Part shown: positions 1-5,021 of the stretch, piece after piece
Layout of the letters: every line of letters starts with the position of its first letter
How positions within the stretch are numbered: position 1 is the stretch's first letter
Origin: Candidatus Dadabacteria bacterium
GTDB taxonomy: Bacteria; Desulfobacterota_D; UBA1144; Nemesobacterales; UBA2774
Length of the DNA: 5,037 nucleotides
Assembly: GCA_030632765.1 (NCBI GenBank)
Contig: DAOVUC010000159.1
Location: 1 to 5,037, forward strand
Reading direction: 5' to 3'
Notes under the pieces: model-generated
Told to the model about the DNA's origin: nothing
Database searches by the model: none
What the model saw: only the letters and a program-made list of their open reading frames with translations
Position numbers and translations under genes: made by a program

Positions 1-542
1 GCGCCCATAGCGAATCCACCGATTATTTCTGCGAAATTCTGAGCGAATGAGGAAAGTGCCGATGGGTCACTTGGGTTTTCCGGAAGGCCGATTCCAAAAA
101 CAAAGGCTACTGAAAGTCCAAGCAATCCTAAACCGGCTACTGATAACCCCATGACGTTTCCGCCTTTGAACGCAACGGCAAGTGCCCTGCCTTGTCCCTC
201 TGTAGCTGCGGCCTGGGCAGTTCTGACATTAGCTTTGGTTGCTGATTTCATGCCGAAAAATCCTGCCAGTATCGAACAAACAGCGCCGCCTATGTATGCG
301 ATTGCCGCTTTCCAGCCAATAAAGAAGCCAAGAAGTATAAAGACAACAACGACAAAAATTCCGATTATCCTATATTCTCTATTTAAGAAGACCATCGCTC
401 CCTCTTCTATTGAGGCAGAGATTTCCTTCATCGTGTCATTGCCTTCTGGAAGAGACTTTACCTCTCGATAAACCAGATATGCATATCCTAAGACTACAAC
501 TCCCAATATGAGCCCAAAAAGGGCTGCTATTACTTCTCCCAT
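1..542 (-). CDS. hppA: Membrane-bound ion-translocating pyrophosphatase, N-terminal part (cut by window edge)
   Basis: This integral membrane enzyme hydrolyses pyrophosphate and uses the energy to pump H+ or Na+ across the cytoplasmic membrane. Only the first 180 residues are visible; family members are usually about 650-700 residues long, so most of the protein, including the catalytic Asp-rich loops, lies left of the window. The visible part has a hydrophobic N-terminal helix (about 5-24), a conserved amphipathic stretch with EEGAMVFLNREY (about 46-57), two close hydrophobic segments (about 60-97), GMKSATKANVRTAQAA (97-112) and FKGGNVMGLSVAGLGLLG (124-141). It ends in GGFAMGA, the usual lead-in to the substrate-binding region. 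These blocks are characteristic of the family. The residue that separates K+-dependent from K+-independent types and the residues that set ion specificity are not visible, so the pumped ion is unknown. The start ATG at 540-542 has a strong Shine-Dalgarno 8 nt upstream and overlaps the end of pth by 13 nt, suggesting it is the last visible member of the prs-rplY-pth operon and translationally coupled. Confidence 0.96.
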   Translation of the reverse strand, partial: MGEVIAALFGLILGVVVLGYAYLVYREVKSLPEGNDTMKEISASIEEGAMVFLNREYRIIGIFVVVVFILLGFFIGWKAAIAYIGGAVCSILAGFFGMKSATKANVRTAQAAATEGQGRALAVAFKGGNVMGLSVAGLGLLGLSVAFVFGIGLPENPSDPSALSSFAQNFAEIIGGFAMG

Positions 543-1165
543 TGGATTAAACCTCCTTTAATTAATGAGAATTTATTTGATCTATCGTTTTCCTGATTTT
601 TAGATTTACTGTTGTATTTGTTCATAGCACTCTGAAACCCGTTTTGAATAATTTCTAAAACTGCATCCGCCGCTGTAACTATTGAATCTTCTACCATACT
701 ACTTTCACTCTTGCTAAAGCTGGAAAGAACGTGACTAGAACCATCAGATTTTGCCCCAGGCTTTCCTATTCCAATCCTGACTCTAATAAATTCTTTGCTG
801 CCCAAGTATGATATTATTGATTTAATCCCATTGTTCCCAGCACTGCCGCCGCCAGGTTTTATCAATATCCTACCAAGCGATACATCCATTTCATCATGTA
901 TAACAATTATATTTTCGAGAGGAATTTTATAAAAATCCGCAGCACTTGTGACTGCTTCCCCACTACGGTTCATGTAAGTCTGCGGTTTTAGTAGAAGTAC
1001 CTTATTGGCTTCTACAAATCCTTCCCCGTAGAAACTTTGAAATTTATTTTTCTTTATATCAATTCCAACCCTTTTCCCTAGTTCATCGACAACTAAAAAG
1101 CCGACGTTGTGTTTCGTCAGCGTGTATTGCTTCCCAGGATTTCCAAGTCCGACAACTAGCATCAT
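530..1165 (-). CDS. pth: Peptidyl-tRNA hydrolase (bacterial Pth1 type)
   Basis: This cytosolic enzyme cleaves the ester bond of peptidyl-tRNAs that drop off ribosomes, recycling the tRNA; it is generally essential. The N-terminus VVGLGNPG carries Asn9, followed by the catalytic His19 in KHNVGF. QTYMNRSG holds Asn66 and HDEMDV holds Asp91; these match Asn10, His20, Asn68 and Asp93 of the E. coli enzyme. The later motif GGGSAGNNGIKSI (105-117) keeps the Asn equivalent to E. coli Asn114 (Asn112) but has Asn111 where E. coli has His113. RVRIGIGKPG (about 128-137) is also standard. At 211 residues it is somewhat longer than the usual 185-195, because of a polar C-terminal tail (about 187-211) rich in Lys, Asn and Ser, the last codons of which carry the hppA ribosome-binding site. 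Two adjacent ATGs are possible starts; the first (1163-1165) is better spaced from GAGGGG at 1177-1182. The gene begins 5 nt after the rplY stop. Confidence 0.98.
   Translation of the reverse strand: MMLVVGLGNPGKQYTLTKHNVGFLVVDELGKRVGIDIKKNKFQSFYGEGFVEANKVLLLKPQTYMNRSGEAVTSAADFYKIPLENIIVIHDEMDVSLGRILIKPGGGSAGNNGIKSIISYLGSKEFIRVRIGIGKPGAKSDGSSHVLSSFSKSESSMVEDSIVTAADAVLEIIQNGFQSAMNKYNSKSKNQENDRSNKFSLIKGGLIQWEK
551..557 (-). promoter_or_regulatory. hppA Shine-Dalgarno embedded in the 3' end of pth
   Basis: Read on the minus strand, AAGGAGGT ends 8 nt before the hppA ATG. It is a near-perfect anti-SD match and lies wholly inside the last codons of pth (the GGA-GGT codons encoding Gly-Gly). It settles the hppA start and implies that ribosomes finishing pth can pass directly to hppA. 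Confidence 0.85.
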
Positions 1166-1166
1166 T

Positions 1167-1182
1167 GGGGTTAGTTCCCCTC
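1167..1182 (-). promoter_or_regulatory. Small hairpin covering the pth Shine-Dalgarno, with the rplY stop codon in its loop
   Basis: On the minus strand the rplY-pth junction reads GAGGGGAACTAACCCC and then the pth start ATGATG. GGGG (1177-1180) can pair with CCCC (1167-1170) in four G-C pairs around a six-base loop AACUAA, whose last three bases are the rplY stop codon. The left arm belongs to GAGGGG, the only plausible Shine-Dalgarno for pth. A ribosome terminating on rplY would open the hairpin. The pairing is visible in the sequence; a role in translational coupling is inferred. Confidence 0.45.
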
Positions 1183-1854
1183 TTCGCTGCCTTCGTCTTT
1201 AGCTTCTTCTTGTGAGGTATCTTCTTCAGCACCTTCAGCACCTTCAACACCTTCTTCCCCTTCAACTTCTTCTATTTCTACTACTTCTACCTTAGGTGCA
1301 AGTACCGTTAAAATAGTATCTTCCTGCTCATGAAGAATTGATATCCCTTCTTTTATTTCTAGAACATTCACATGGATTGAATGTCCTACTTCAAGCTCAC
1401 TTACATCTACAATGAATGAGTTTGGTATATCAGTAGGTAGACACTCAACACTTATTTCTCTTAAAATTTCCTCTAAGATTCCACCTTCCTTAACCCCTAT
1501 GGACTTACCTTCTATTTGAACTGGAACACTAACTGTAATCTTCTGGTTCATATCAAGGGCTTGGAAGTCAAGGTGAATAGGTTTACTTGTTAGAAAGTCG
1601 TATTGAATTTCTCTAAGCAGCGATAATTTCTTAATATCTTCCTCACCGTCTTTAACACGTATCTCAAGCAAAGTGTTTTCACCGGCTGCTGTTGATAGCG
1701 CCTCTTTTAACTCGGAGGGGTTAATAACAAGTGAAAGCGTCTCTGTTCCCTTACCATATAATACAGCGGGAATATTGCCTTCTTTTCTAATTTCTCTGGC
1801 TCCGCTTTTACCCATTCTTTTTCTCTTTAATACATTTAATGTGCTCTGTGCCAT
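1171..1854 (-). CDS. rplY: 50S ribosomal protein L25 / general stress protein Ctc, with acidic tail
   Basis: L25 binds 5S rRNA in the large ribosomal subunit. This is the long, two-domain (Ctc/TL5) form, not the ~94-residue E. coli type. Residues about 4-95 form the L25 domain, with RKRMGKSGAREIRKEGNIPA near the start and VLYGKG (31-36), a region typical of the RNA-binding face, then SKPIHLDFQAL (90-100), ending the domain. Residues about 101-186 form the beta-rich TL5 C-terminal domain (VPVQIEGKSIGVKEGG, then SVECLPTDIPNSFIVDVSEL). From about 189 to 227 there is a low-complexity acidic tail with 18 Asp/Glu among 39 residues, partly built from five three-residue units (197-211). The start ATG has a good Shine-Dalgarno, AAGGAG at 1862-1867, 7 nt upstream. 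It lies 27 nt downstream of prs and 5 nt upstream of pth, the order commonly seen in deltaproteobacteria. Confidence 0.97.
   Translation of the reverse strand: MAQSTLNVLKRKRMGKSGAREIRKEGNIPAVLYGKGTETLSLVINPSELKEALSTAAGENTLLEIRVKDGEEDIKKLSLLREIQYDFLTSKPIHLDFQALDMNQKITVSVPVQIEGKSIGVKEGGILEEILREISVECLPTDIPNSFIVDVSELEVGHSIHVNVLEIKEGISILHEQEDTILTVLAPKVEVVEIEEVEGEEGVEGAEGAEEDTSQEEAKDEGSEEGN
1222..1266 (-). repeat. rplY: Five 9-nt tandem units inside rplY
   Basis: Five imperfect 9-nt units run head to tail in the reading frame of L25 and encode VEG-EEG-VEG-AEG-AEE (residues 197-211). The best-conserved units read GAAGGTGCT or GAAGGTGTT on the coding strand. Because each unit is three codons, gain or loss by slippage changes tail length without breaking the frame. 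Confidence 0.8.
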
Positions 1855-1881
1855 TTTTTAGCTCCTTCCATATACACTAAC

Positions 1882-2826
1882 TTATTGGTTAAAAAGACTG
1901 CTTATGGATTCTCCTGTAGTTATTCTTTTTATTGCCTCGCCAAGAAGGTCAGCAATTGAAAGTACTTTAATTTTATCACAATCTATCGCTTCTTGAGTTG
2001 GGGGTATAGTATCCGTGATTATAACTTCTCCAAGTTCTGAATCATTTATTCTCTCAATTGCGTTTCCTGAAAGAACTCCATGAGTACAACATAGAGATGC
2101 GCTCTTTGCGCCTTCTCTTAGTAATGCTCGTGCCGCTTGTATTGCGGTGCCGGCCGTATCAACCAAATCGTCAAAGAGAATTACAGATTTTCCTTCAACT
2201 TCACCTATTACATTCATAATTTCAGCTTGATTAGGATTAGGGCGTCTTTTGTCAGTCATAGCCAGACCCGCATCCAGGACTTTTGCAAATGCTCTAGCCC
2301 TTTCCATGCCCCCAGCATCGGGTGATACAATAACAATATCGTCTTTATTCGTATTTTCCTTTATGTATTGTATTAATACCGGAGAAGCATATATATGGTC
2401 AACAGGGATATTAAAGAAGCCTTGTATCTGTCCTGCGTGAAGATCAACAGTAACCACACGGCTGATACCTGAGGTAGTTATAAGGTCAGCAACAAGCTTT
2501 GCCGATATTGGAGCTCTAGGCTTTACTTTTCTGTCTTGGCGTGCATAGCCATAATAAGGTATGACCGCAGTGACTTCTCTGGCGGAAGCTCTTTTTAAAG
2601 CATCTGTAAGTATAAGGAGTTCCATTATATGTTCATTCGTTGGAGGACAGGTGGACTGTATAACGAATACATGAGATCCGCGCACACTTTCAGAAATCTC
2701 GGTTGAAAGCTCCCCGTCACTAAACCTTCTAATTTCCGCTTTTCCCAAGGGGACACCTAAATATTTACATATATTCTTAGCAAGGGGCGCATTCGAAGTC
2801 CCACAGAAAATCTTAATTTTATCCAT
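1882..2826 (-). CDS. prs: Ribose-phosphate pyrophosphokinase (PRPP synthase, class I)
   Basis: This enzyme makes 5-phosphoribosyl-1-pyrophosphate from ribose 5-phosphate and ATP, releasing AMP; PRPP feeds purine, pyrimidine, NAD, His and Trp synthesis. At 314 residues it has the standard class I length. RRFSDGE (33-39) is the subunit-contact and allosteric region. YYGYARQDRK (91-100) contains the ATP-binding Arg96/Gln97/Arg99 stretch. VTVDLHAGQIQGFF (125-138) contains His130, and VSPDAGG (167-173) contains Asp170. DKRRP (192-196) is the flexible catalytic loop with Lys193 and Arg195. ILFDDLVDTAGT (216-227) is the PRPP/ribose-5-phosphate binding motif with Asp219, Asp220 and Asp223. All key residues are present. 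The enzyme is expected to be Mg2+-dependent, phosphate-activated and inhibited by ADP. The ATG at 2824-2826 has only a weak upstream GGGA, but homology begins at once (KIFCGTSN), so the start is sound. It is the first gene of the leftward operon. Confidence 0.99.
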   Translation of the reverse strand: MDKIKIFCGTSNAPLAKNICKYLGVPLGKAEIRRFSDGELSTEISESVRGSHVFVIQSTCPPTNEHIMELLILTDALKRASAREVTAVIPYYGYARQDRKVKPRAPISAKLVADLITTSGISRVVTVDLHAGQIQGFFNIPVDHIYASPVLIQYIKENTNKDDIVIVSPDAGGMERARAFAKVLDAGLAMTDKRRPNPNQAEIMNVIGEVEGKSVILFDDLVDTAGTAIQAARALLREGAKSASLCCTHGVLSGNAIERINDSELGEVIITDTIPPTQEAIDCDKIKVLSIADLLGEAIKRITTGESISSLFNQ

Positions 2827-2876
2827 TTGATCCCGTAGTAATAAAAATAGTAAATCACCCTAAATAAAAACAAGGT

Positions 2877-2904
2877 ATTATAAAAGACATAAATTATAAT
2901 TCAA
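2877..2904 (-). promoter_or_regulatory. Candidate sigma70-type promoter for the prs-rplY-pth-hppA operon
   Basis: On the minus strand TTGAAT (2904-2899) and TATAAT (2882-2877) are separated by 16 nt, a near-consensus -35/-10 pair. The expected transcription start near 2870 gives a leader of about 44 nt before the prs ATG. The region is very AT-rich, so chance matches are possible, but the spacing and the perfect -10 make it the best candidate in the divergent spacer. Confidence 0.55.
2895..2900 (+). promoter_or_regulatory. Candidate -10 element for the rightward PPOX gene
   Basis: The palindrome ATTATAAT (2893-2900) also reads TATAAT on the plus strand. A start near 2907 would place the AAGGAG at 2914-2919 only a few bases into the transcript. 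No good -35 is seen at the expected position. The site overlaps the -35 of the leftward prs promoter, so the two promoters would compete if both are real. Confidence 0.25.
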
Positions 2905-2913
2905 GACATATTT

Positions 2914-2919
2914 AAGGAG
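2914..2919 (+). promoter_or_regulatory. Orphan Shine-Dalgarno AAGGAG upstream of the PPOX gene
   Basis: AAGGAG is a strong ribosome-binding site, but no ATG, GTG or TTG follows in the frame of the PPOX gene until 2997, which is 77 nt away. The nearest in-frame near-cognate codons are ATC at 2931 (11-nt spacing) and 2934. The ATG at 2997 itself has no Shine-Dalgarno. This site therefore hints that translation starts upstream of 2997. Confidence 0.45.
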
Positions 2920-2996
2920 TCACTGAAAATATCATCTTAACAGCAAAACCAACACAGAAACAAAATGATGTAATTAATTCGCATAAAATAGCCAGA

Positions 2997-3371
2997 ATGG
3001 CAACTGTGGACGAATCAGGAAACCCTCTTGTCCTTCCGGTTTGCTTTGCTTATGACGGGTGTTTTATTTATTCCCCTATTGATAAAAAACCTAAACGTGT
3101 ATCTGCGGATAAGCTCAAGAGAGTAAGGAATATTATTAATAATCCAAACATCTCTCTTGTAATTGATAAGTACTTTGAGGACTGGAACGAGCTATACTAT
3201 GTTATTATTACGGGTAGCGCACAGGTTCTTAATAGTGGGGAAGAGTACGACAAGGCGCTAAAAATTCTTGCTGAGAAATATGATCAATACCGCAAAATGG
3301 GATTAGAGAATTTGGGCTTCCCGGTTATAAAAATAACACCTGAGAAAATAATATCGTGGGGCGATTTGTAA
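2997..3371 (+). CDS. PPOX-class (pyridoxamine 5'-phosphate oxidase fold) probable F420/flavin-dependent protein, Rv0121-like; true start probably upstream
   Basis: This small cytosolic split-barrel protein is expected to bind F420 or a flavin and act as an oxidoreductase on an unknown substrate. The call rests on the order ATVDESGNPLVLPV (residues 2-15, first barrel strand), YSPIDKKPKR (25-34), LKRVRNIINNP (40-50, cofactor-phosphate region), SLVIDKY (53-59), EDWNELYYVIITGSAQVL (61-78), KYDQYR (94-99) and a C-terminal W near residue 122. This pattern fits the PPOX subfamily typified by mycobacterial Rv0121c, many of whose relatives are predicted to use F420; the cofactor here is not shown. The first ATG falls within the first conserved strand and has no Shine-Dalgarno. 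The same frame is open back to 2916, and residues just upstream (VINSHKIAR) continue the family pattern. A start at ATC 2931, giving 146 residues, would restore the expected N-terminus. It is divergent from prs; its link to neighbours is unclear. Confidence 0.82.
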   Translation: MATVDESGNPLVLPVCFAYDGCFIYSPIDKKPKRVSADKLKRVRNIINNPNISLVIDKYFEDWNELYYVIITGSAQVLNSGEEYDKALKILAEKYDQYRKMGLENLGFPVIKITPEKIISWGDL

Positions 3372-3373
3372 TC

Positions 3374-3391
3374 ATTTAAAGCGCTTTTAAT
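3374..3391 (+). other. Imperfect 18-bp palindrome after the PPOX gene
   Basis: The sequence is symmetrical around GCGC, with AAAGCGCTTT as a perfect 10-bp core and one mismatch pair in the 9-bp half-sites. It begins 2 nt after the PPOX stop. It has no loop and no clear T-run, so it is a poor intrinsic terminator; it could be an operator upstream of the FIST gene or chance in AT-rich DNA. Confidence 0.3.
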
Positions 3392-3493
3392 ATATCTTAC
3401 ATATTCTGAGCAATAGTAAAAGTGTAATTATTCATTTATAAATTTGGAGATAAAAACCTCTTATTAAAATTTTGATACGGTAGGATTATAGCA

Positions 3494-4696
3494 ATGACTT
3501 CTGAGAATAAAACAATGATTGAAGCTGGTGCAGGATATTCTGATATTGAAAATAGTATAGAGGCTGCAAACGCTGCTGCTAAGCAGGCAATGGACCAAGC
3601 CGGTATCACCAAAGCCGACTGGGTTCTGGTTTTTTGCACTTTCCCCCATAGGGCAAATTATCAGGAAATATTAAAAATTGTTTGCCTTGTTACACAAACG
3701 AAAAATATTAGCGGATGCAGCGCCATTGGGGTTCTCTCTAATCAAGGTGAGATTGAAGCTGAGCCGGGCATTGTCGTTTTGGCGGTTTCTTCAAAAACAA
3801 TCCGTGCAAAACCCTTTGTCATTTATCAATTAGGCGCAGGGGGTACGAAAGCAGGGGAAGAAATAGGTGAGCTACTGAAATCCTCTAAAAGCCCCAATTC
3901 TCTTCTTGCCCTTTTGCCGGATCCGTTTCATATTCATCCGGAGCTTCTTTTTAAAGGGATAGAATCTAAGCTTGGGGAGGTTCCGATAGTTGGCGCCACA
4001 GCATCTGAGGATCCCAGGATTAACGATACTTTTGAGTTTTATGGCGATAGCGTTGCATCAGGGGCAGTGTCAGGATTATTGCTCGATGGAGAATTCTCTT
4101 ATAAAATCGACATTACCCAGGGATGCCAATTGGTGGGGGACCCGTGTGTAATTACAAAGGCTAATAAAAATATAATTTCAGAATTGGATGGAGAGCCCGC
4201 ATTTCATGTTTTAAAGAAACGGATTCCAAGAGGGCTTTTACAAGATCCTATGGATATTATGCGATACCTATTTGTAGCTTTCCCTCCAGATCCAGATCAA
4301 GATGATATTATTGGAAGTGATTATCTTGTAAGAAATCTAATCGGAGTTGATCAGAAGTCAGGATATGTGGCTGTTCCTCAAAATGTGAAGGAGGGCCAGA
4401 TTGTCGCTTTTACATTGAGAAATCCTGAAGTGGCACGAGAAGACCTTAAACAGATGTTAGATAGAATTACTTCTAACCAGAATCTCGATCGCTCTTTTAA
4501 ATTTGGAATATATTTTAATTGCTGTGCTAGGGGATCTTCTCTCTATGGTCATCATGGTATTGATACTGCTTATATAACAAGCGTGCTTGGCGACGTCCCC
4601 TTTGTAGGATTTTTCGGCAATTCTGAGTTTGCCCCTCTTCAGGGCAAGAATCATCTCTTTACTTATACCGGTGTGCTTGTTTTGTTCTCCGAATAG
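3494..4696 (+). CDS. FIST N-terminal and C-terminal domain protein (small-ligand sensory protein)
   Basis: FIST (F-box and intracellular signal transduction) proteins are predicted cytoplasmic ligand sensors, possibly for amino acids, and are sometimes fused to signalling domains. At 400 residues this copy is only the FIST_N plus FIST_C pair, with no kinase, GGDEF, methyl-accepting or F-box part, no signal peptide and no clear membrane helix. FIST_N covers about 8-205: an early helix (EAANAAAKQAMDQAG, 23-37), WVLVFCTF (43-50), GCSAIGVLS (74-82, hallmark) and VPIVGATASED (163-173). FIST_C covers about 230-398: YLVRNLIGVD (277-286), GQIVAFTLRNP (301-311), FNCCARGSSLYG (341-352, hallmark Cys and Arg-Gly), VPFVGFFGNSEFAPL (368-382) and YTGVLVLF (391-398). 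The start is supported by TAGGA 8 nt before the ATG. The gene lies 122 nt after the PPOX gene on the same strand; a separate promoter is possible but none is clear. No partner signalling gene is seen, so ligand and output remain unknown. Confidence 0.93.
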   Translation: MTSENKTMIEAGAGYSDIENSIEAANAAAKQAMDQAGITKADWVLVFCTFPHRANYQEILKIVCLVTQTKNISGCSAIGVLSNQGEIEAEPGIVVLAVSSKTIRAKPFVIYQLGAGGTKAGEEIGELLKSSKSPNSLLALLPDPFHIHPELLFKGIESKLGEVPIVGATASEDPRINDTFEFYGDSVASGAVSGLLLDGEFSYKIDITQGCQLVGDPCVITKANKNIISELDGEPAFHVLKKRIPRGLLQDPMDIMRYLFVAFPPDPDQDDIIGSDYLVRNLIGVDQKSGYVAVPQNVKEGQIVAFTLRNPEVAREDLKQMLDRITSNQNLDRSFKFGIYFNCCARGSSLYGHHGIDTAYITSVLGDVPFVGFFGNSEFAPLQGKNHLFTYTGVLVLFSE

Positions 4697-4870
4697 CAAG
4701 TTGTACCTCAACCTTAGTGTTGTAGCCTAGGGCCATTTTCCTTCTATGGGATTAAAATTTAAATGAAGCTATGATTACTTAATGTGCCTTAGGGTCCAAA
4801 ATAGCTATAGCGGGTTTAAAGTATGTATGATAATCTTTAGTGAGCGGTTGGGCACTACTTTGCCAAATAT
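4697..4870 (+). other. Spacer between the FIST gene and tRNA-Leu, no gene seen
   Basis: This 174-nt stretch has no convincing coding region and no clear hairpin-plus-T-run terminator. It contains two similar short words, GCCTAGGG (4725-4732) and GCCTTAGGG (4786-4794), about 60 nt apart. A possible -10, GATAAT (4829-4834), lies about 37 nt before the tRNA but lacks a good -35; it is the only promoter hint for the tRNA. Confidence 0.4.
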
Positions 4871-4959
4871 GCCGAAGTGGCGGAATTTGGTAGACGCGCT
4901 GGACTCAGAATCCAGTGGGCACTGCGCTCGTGGGGGTTCAAATCCCCCCTTCGGCACCA
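4871..4959 (+). tRNA. tRNA-Leu (anticodon CAG)
   Basis: This is a complete class II tRNA of 89 nt with an encoded CCA end. The acceptor stem GCCGAAG (4871-4877) pairs perfectly with CTTCGGC (4949-4955), followed by discriminator A (4956) and CCA (4957-4959). The D arm contains the TTGGTAGACGCGC block typical of Leu tRNAs. The anticodon stem CTGGA/TCCAG encloses CTCAGAA with anticodon CAG at 4906-4908, reading CUG. The long variable arm GGGC/GCTC (4917-4920 with 4926-4929) and discriminator A73 mark it as Leu. The T arm is GGGGG-TTCAAAT-CCCCC (4932-4948). It reads rightward, and no second tRNA is seen next to it. Confidence 0.97.
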
Positions 4960-5021
4960 GAGGGGAACTGGGTTCATGAGAGTTAGTCAAAGATAGGGGT
5001 ATTTAATATTGGGGTGTTAAG

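Noticed and set aside
151..471. 106-residue rightward open frame opposite hppA
   Set aside because: It is antisense to a strongly conserved pyrophosphatase frame and its translation resembles no protein family I recognise; a shadow frame.
1083..1265. 60-residue leftward frame across the rplY-pth junction with KVLKVLKVLK repeats
   Set aside because: It is the out-of-frame reading of the 9-nt repeat in the L25 tail and the pth start; both real genes explain the sequence.
3445..3475. Possible intrinsic terminator around GAGATAAAAACCTC followed by TTATTAAAATTTT
   Set aside because: The stem is only three base pairs and there is no continuous T-run; too weak to call.
4711..4795. Similar words GCCTAGGG and GCCTTAGGG as a direct repeat or mobile-element footprint
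   Set aside because: Only 8-9 nt and imperfect, with no element between them; not above chance.
4957..4975. AGAGGGGAACT just after the tRNA matches the rplY-pth junction (minus strand, about 1173-1183), suggesting an attachment-site-like repeat
   Set aside because: The shared word is only 11 nt, in opposite orientation, and lies in a coding/SD context in one copy; no integrase or mobile gene is present, so chance is the simplest explanation.
4782..4990. Open frames on both strands over the tRNA-Leu, including PKGGFEPPRAQ on the minus strand
   Set aside because: They read through a complete, perfectly paired tRNA; such peptides are common false predictions over tRNA genes.
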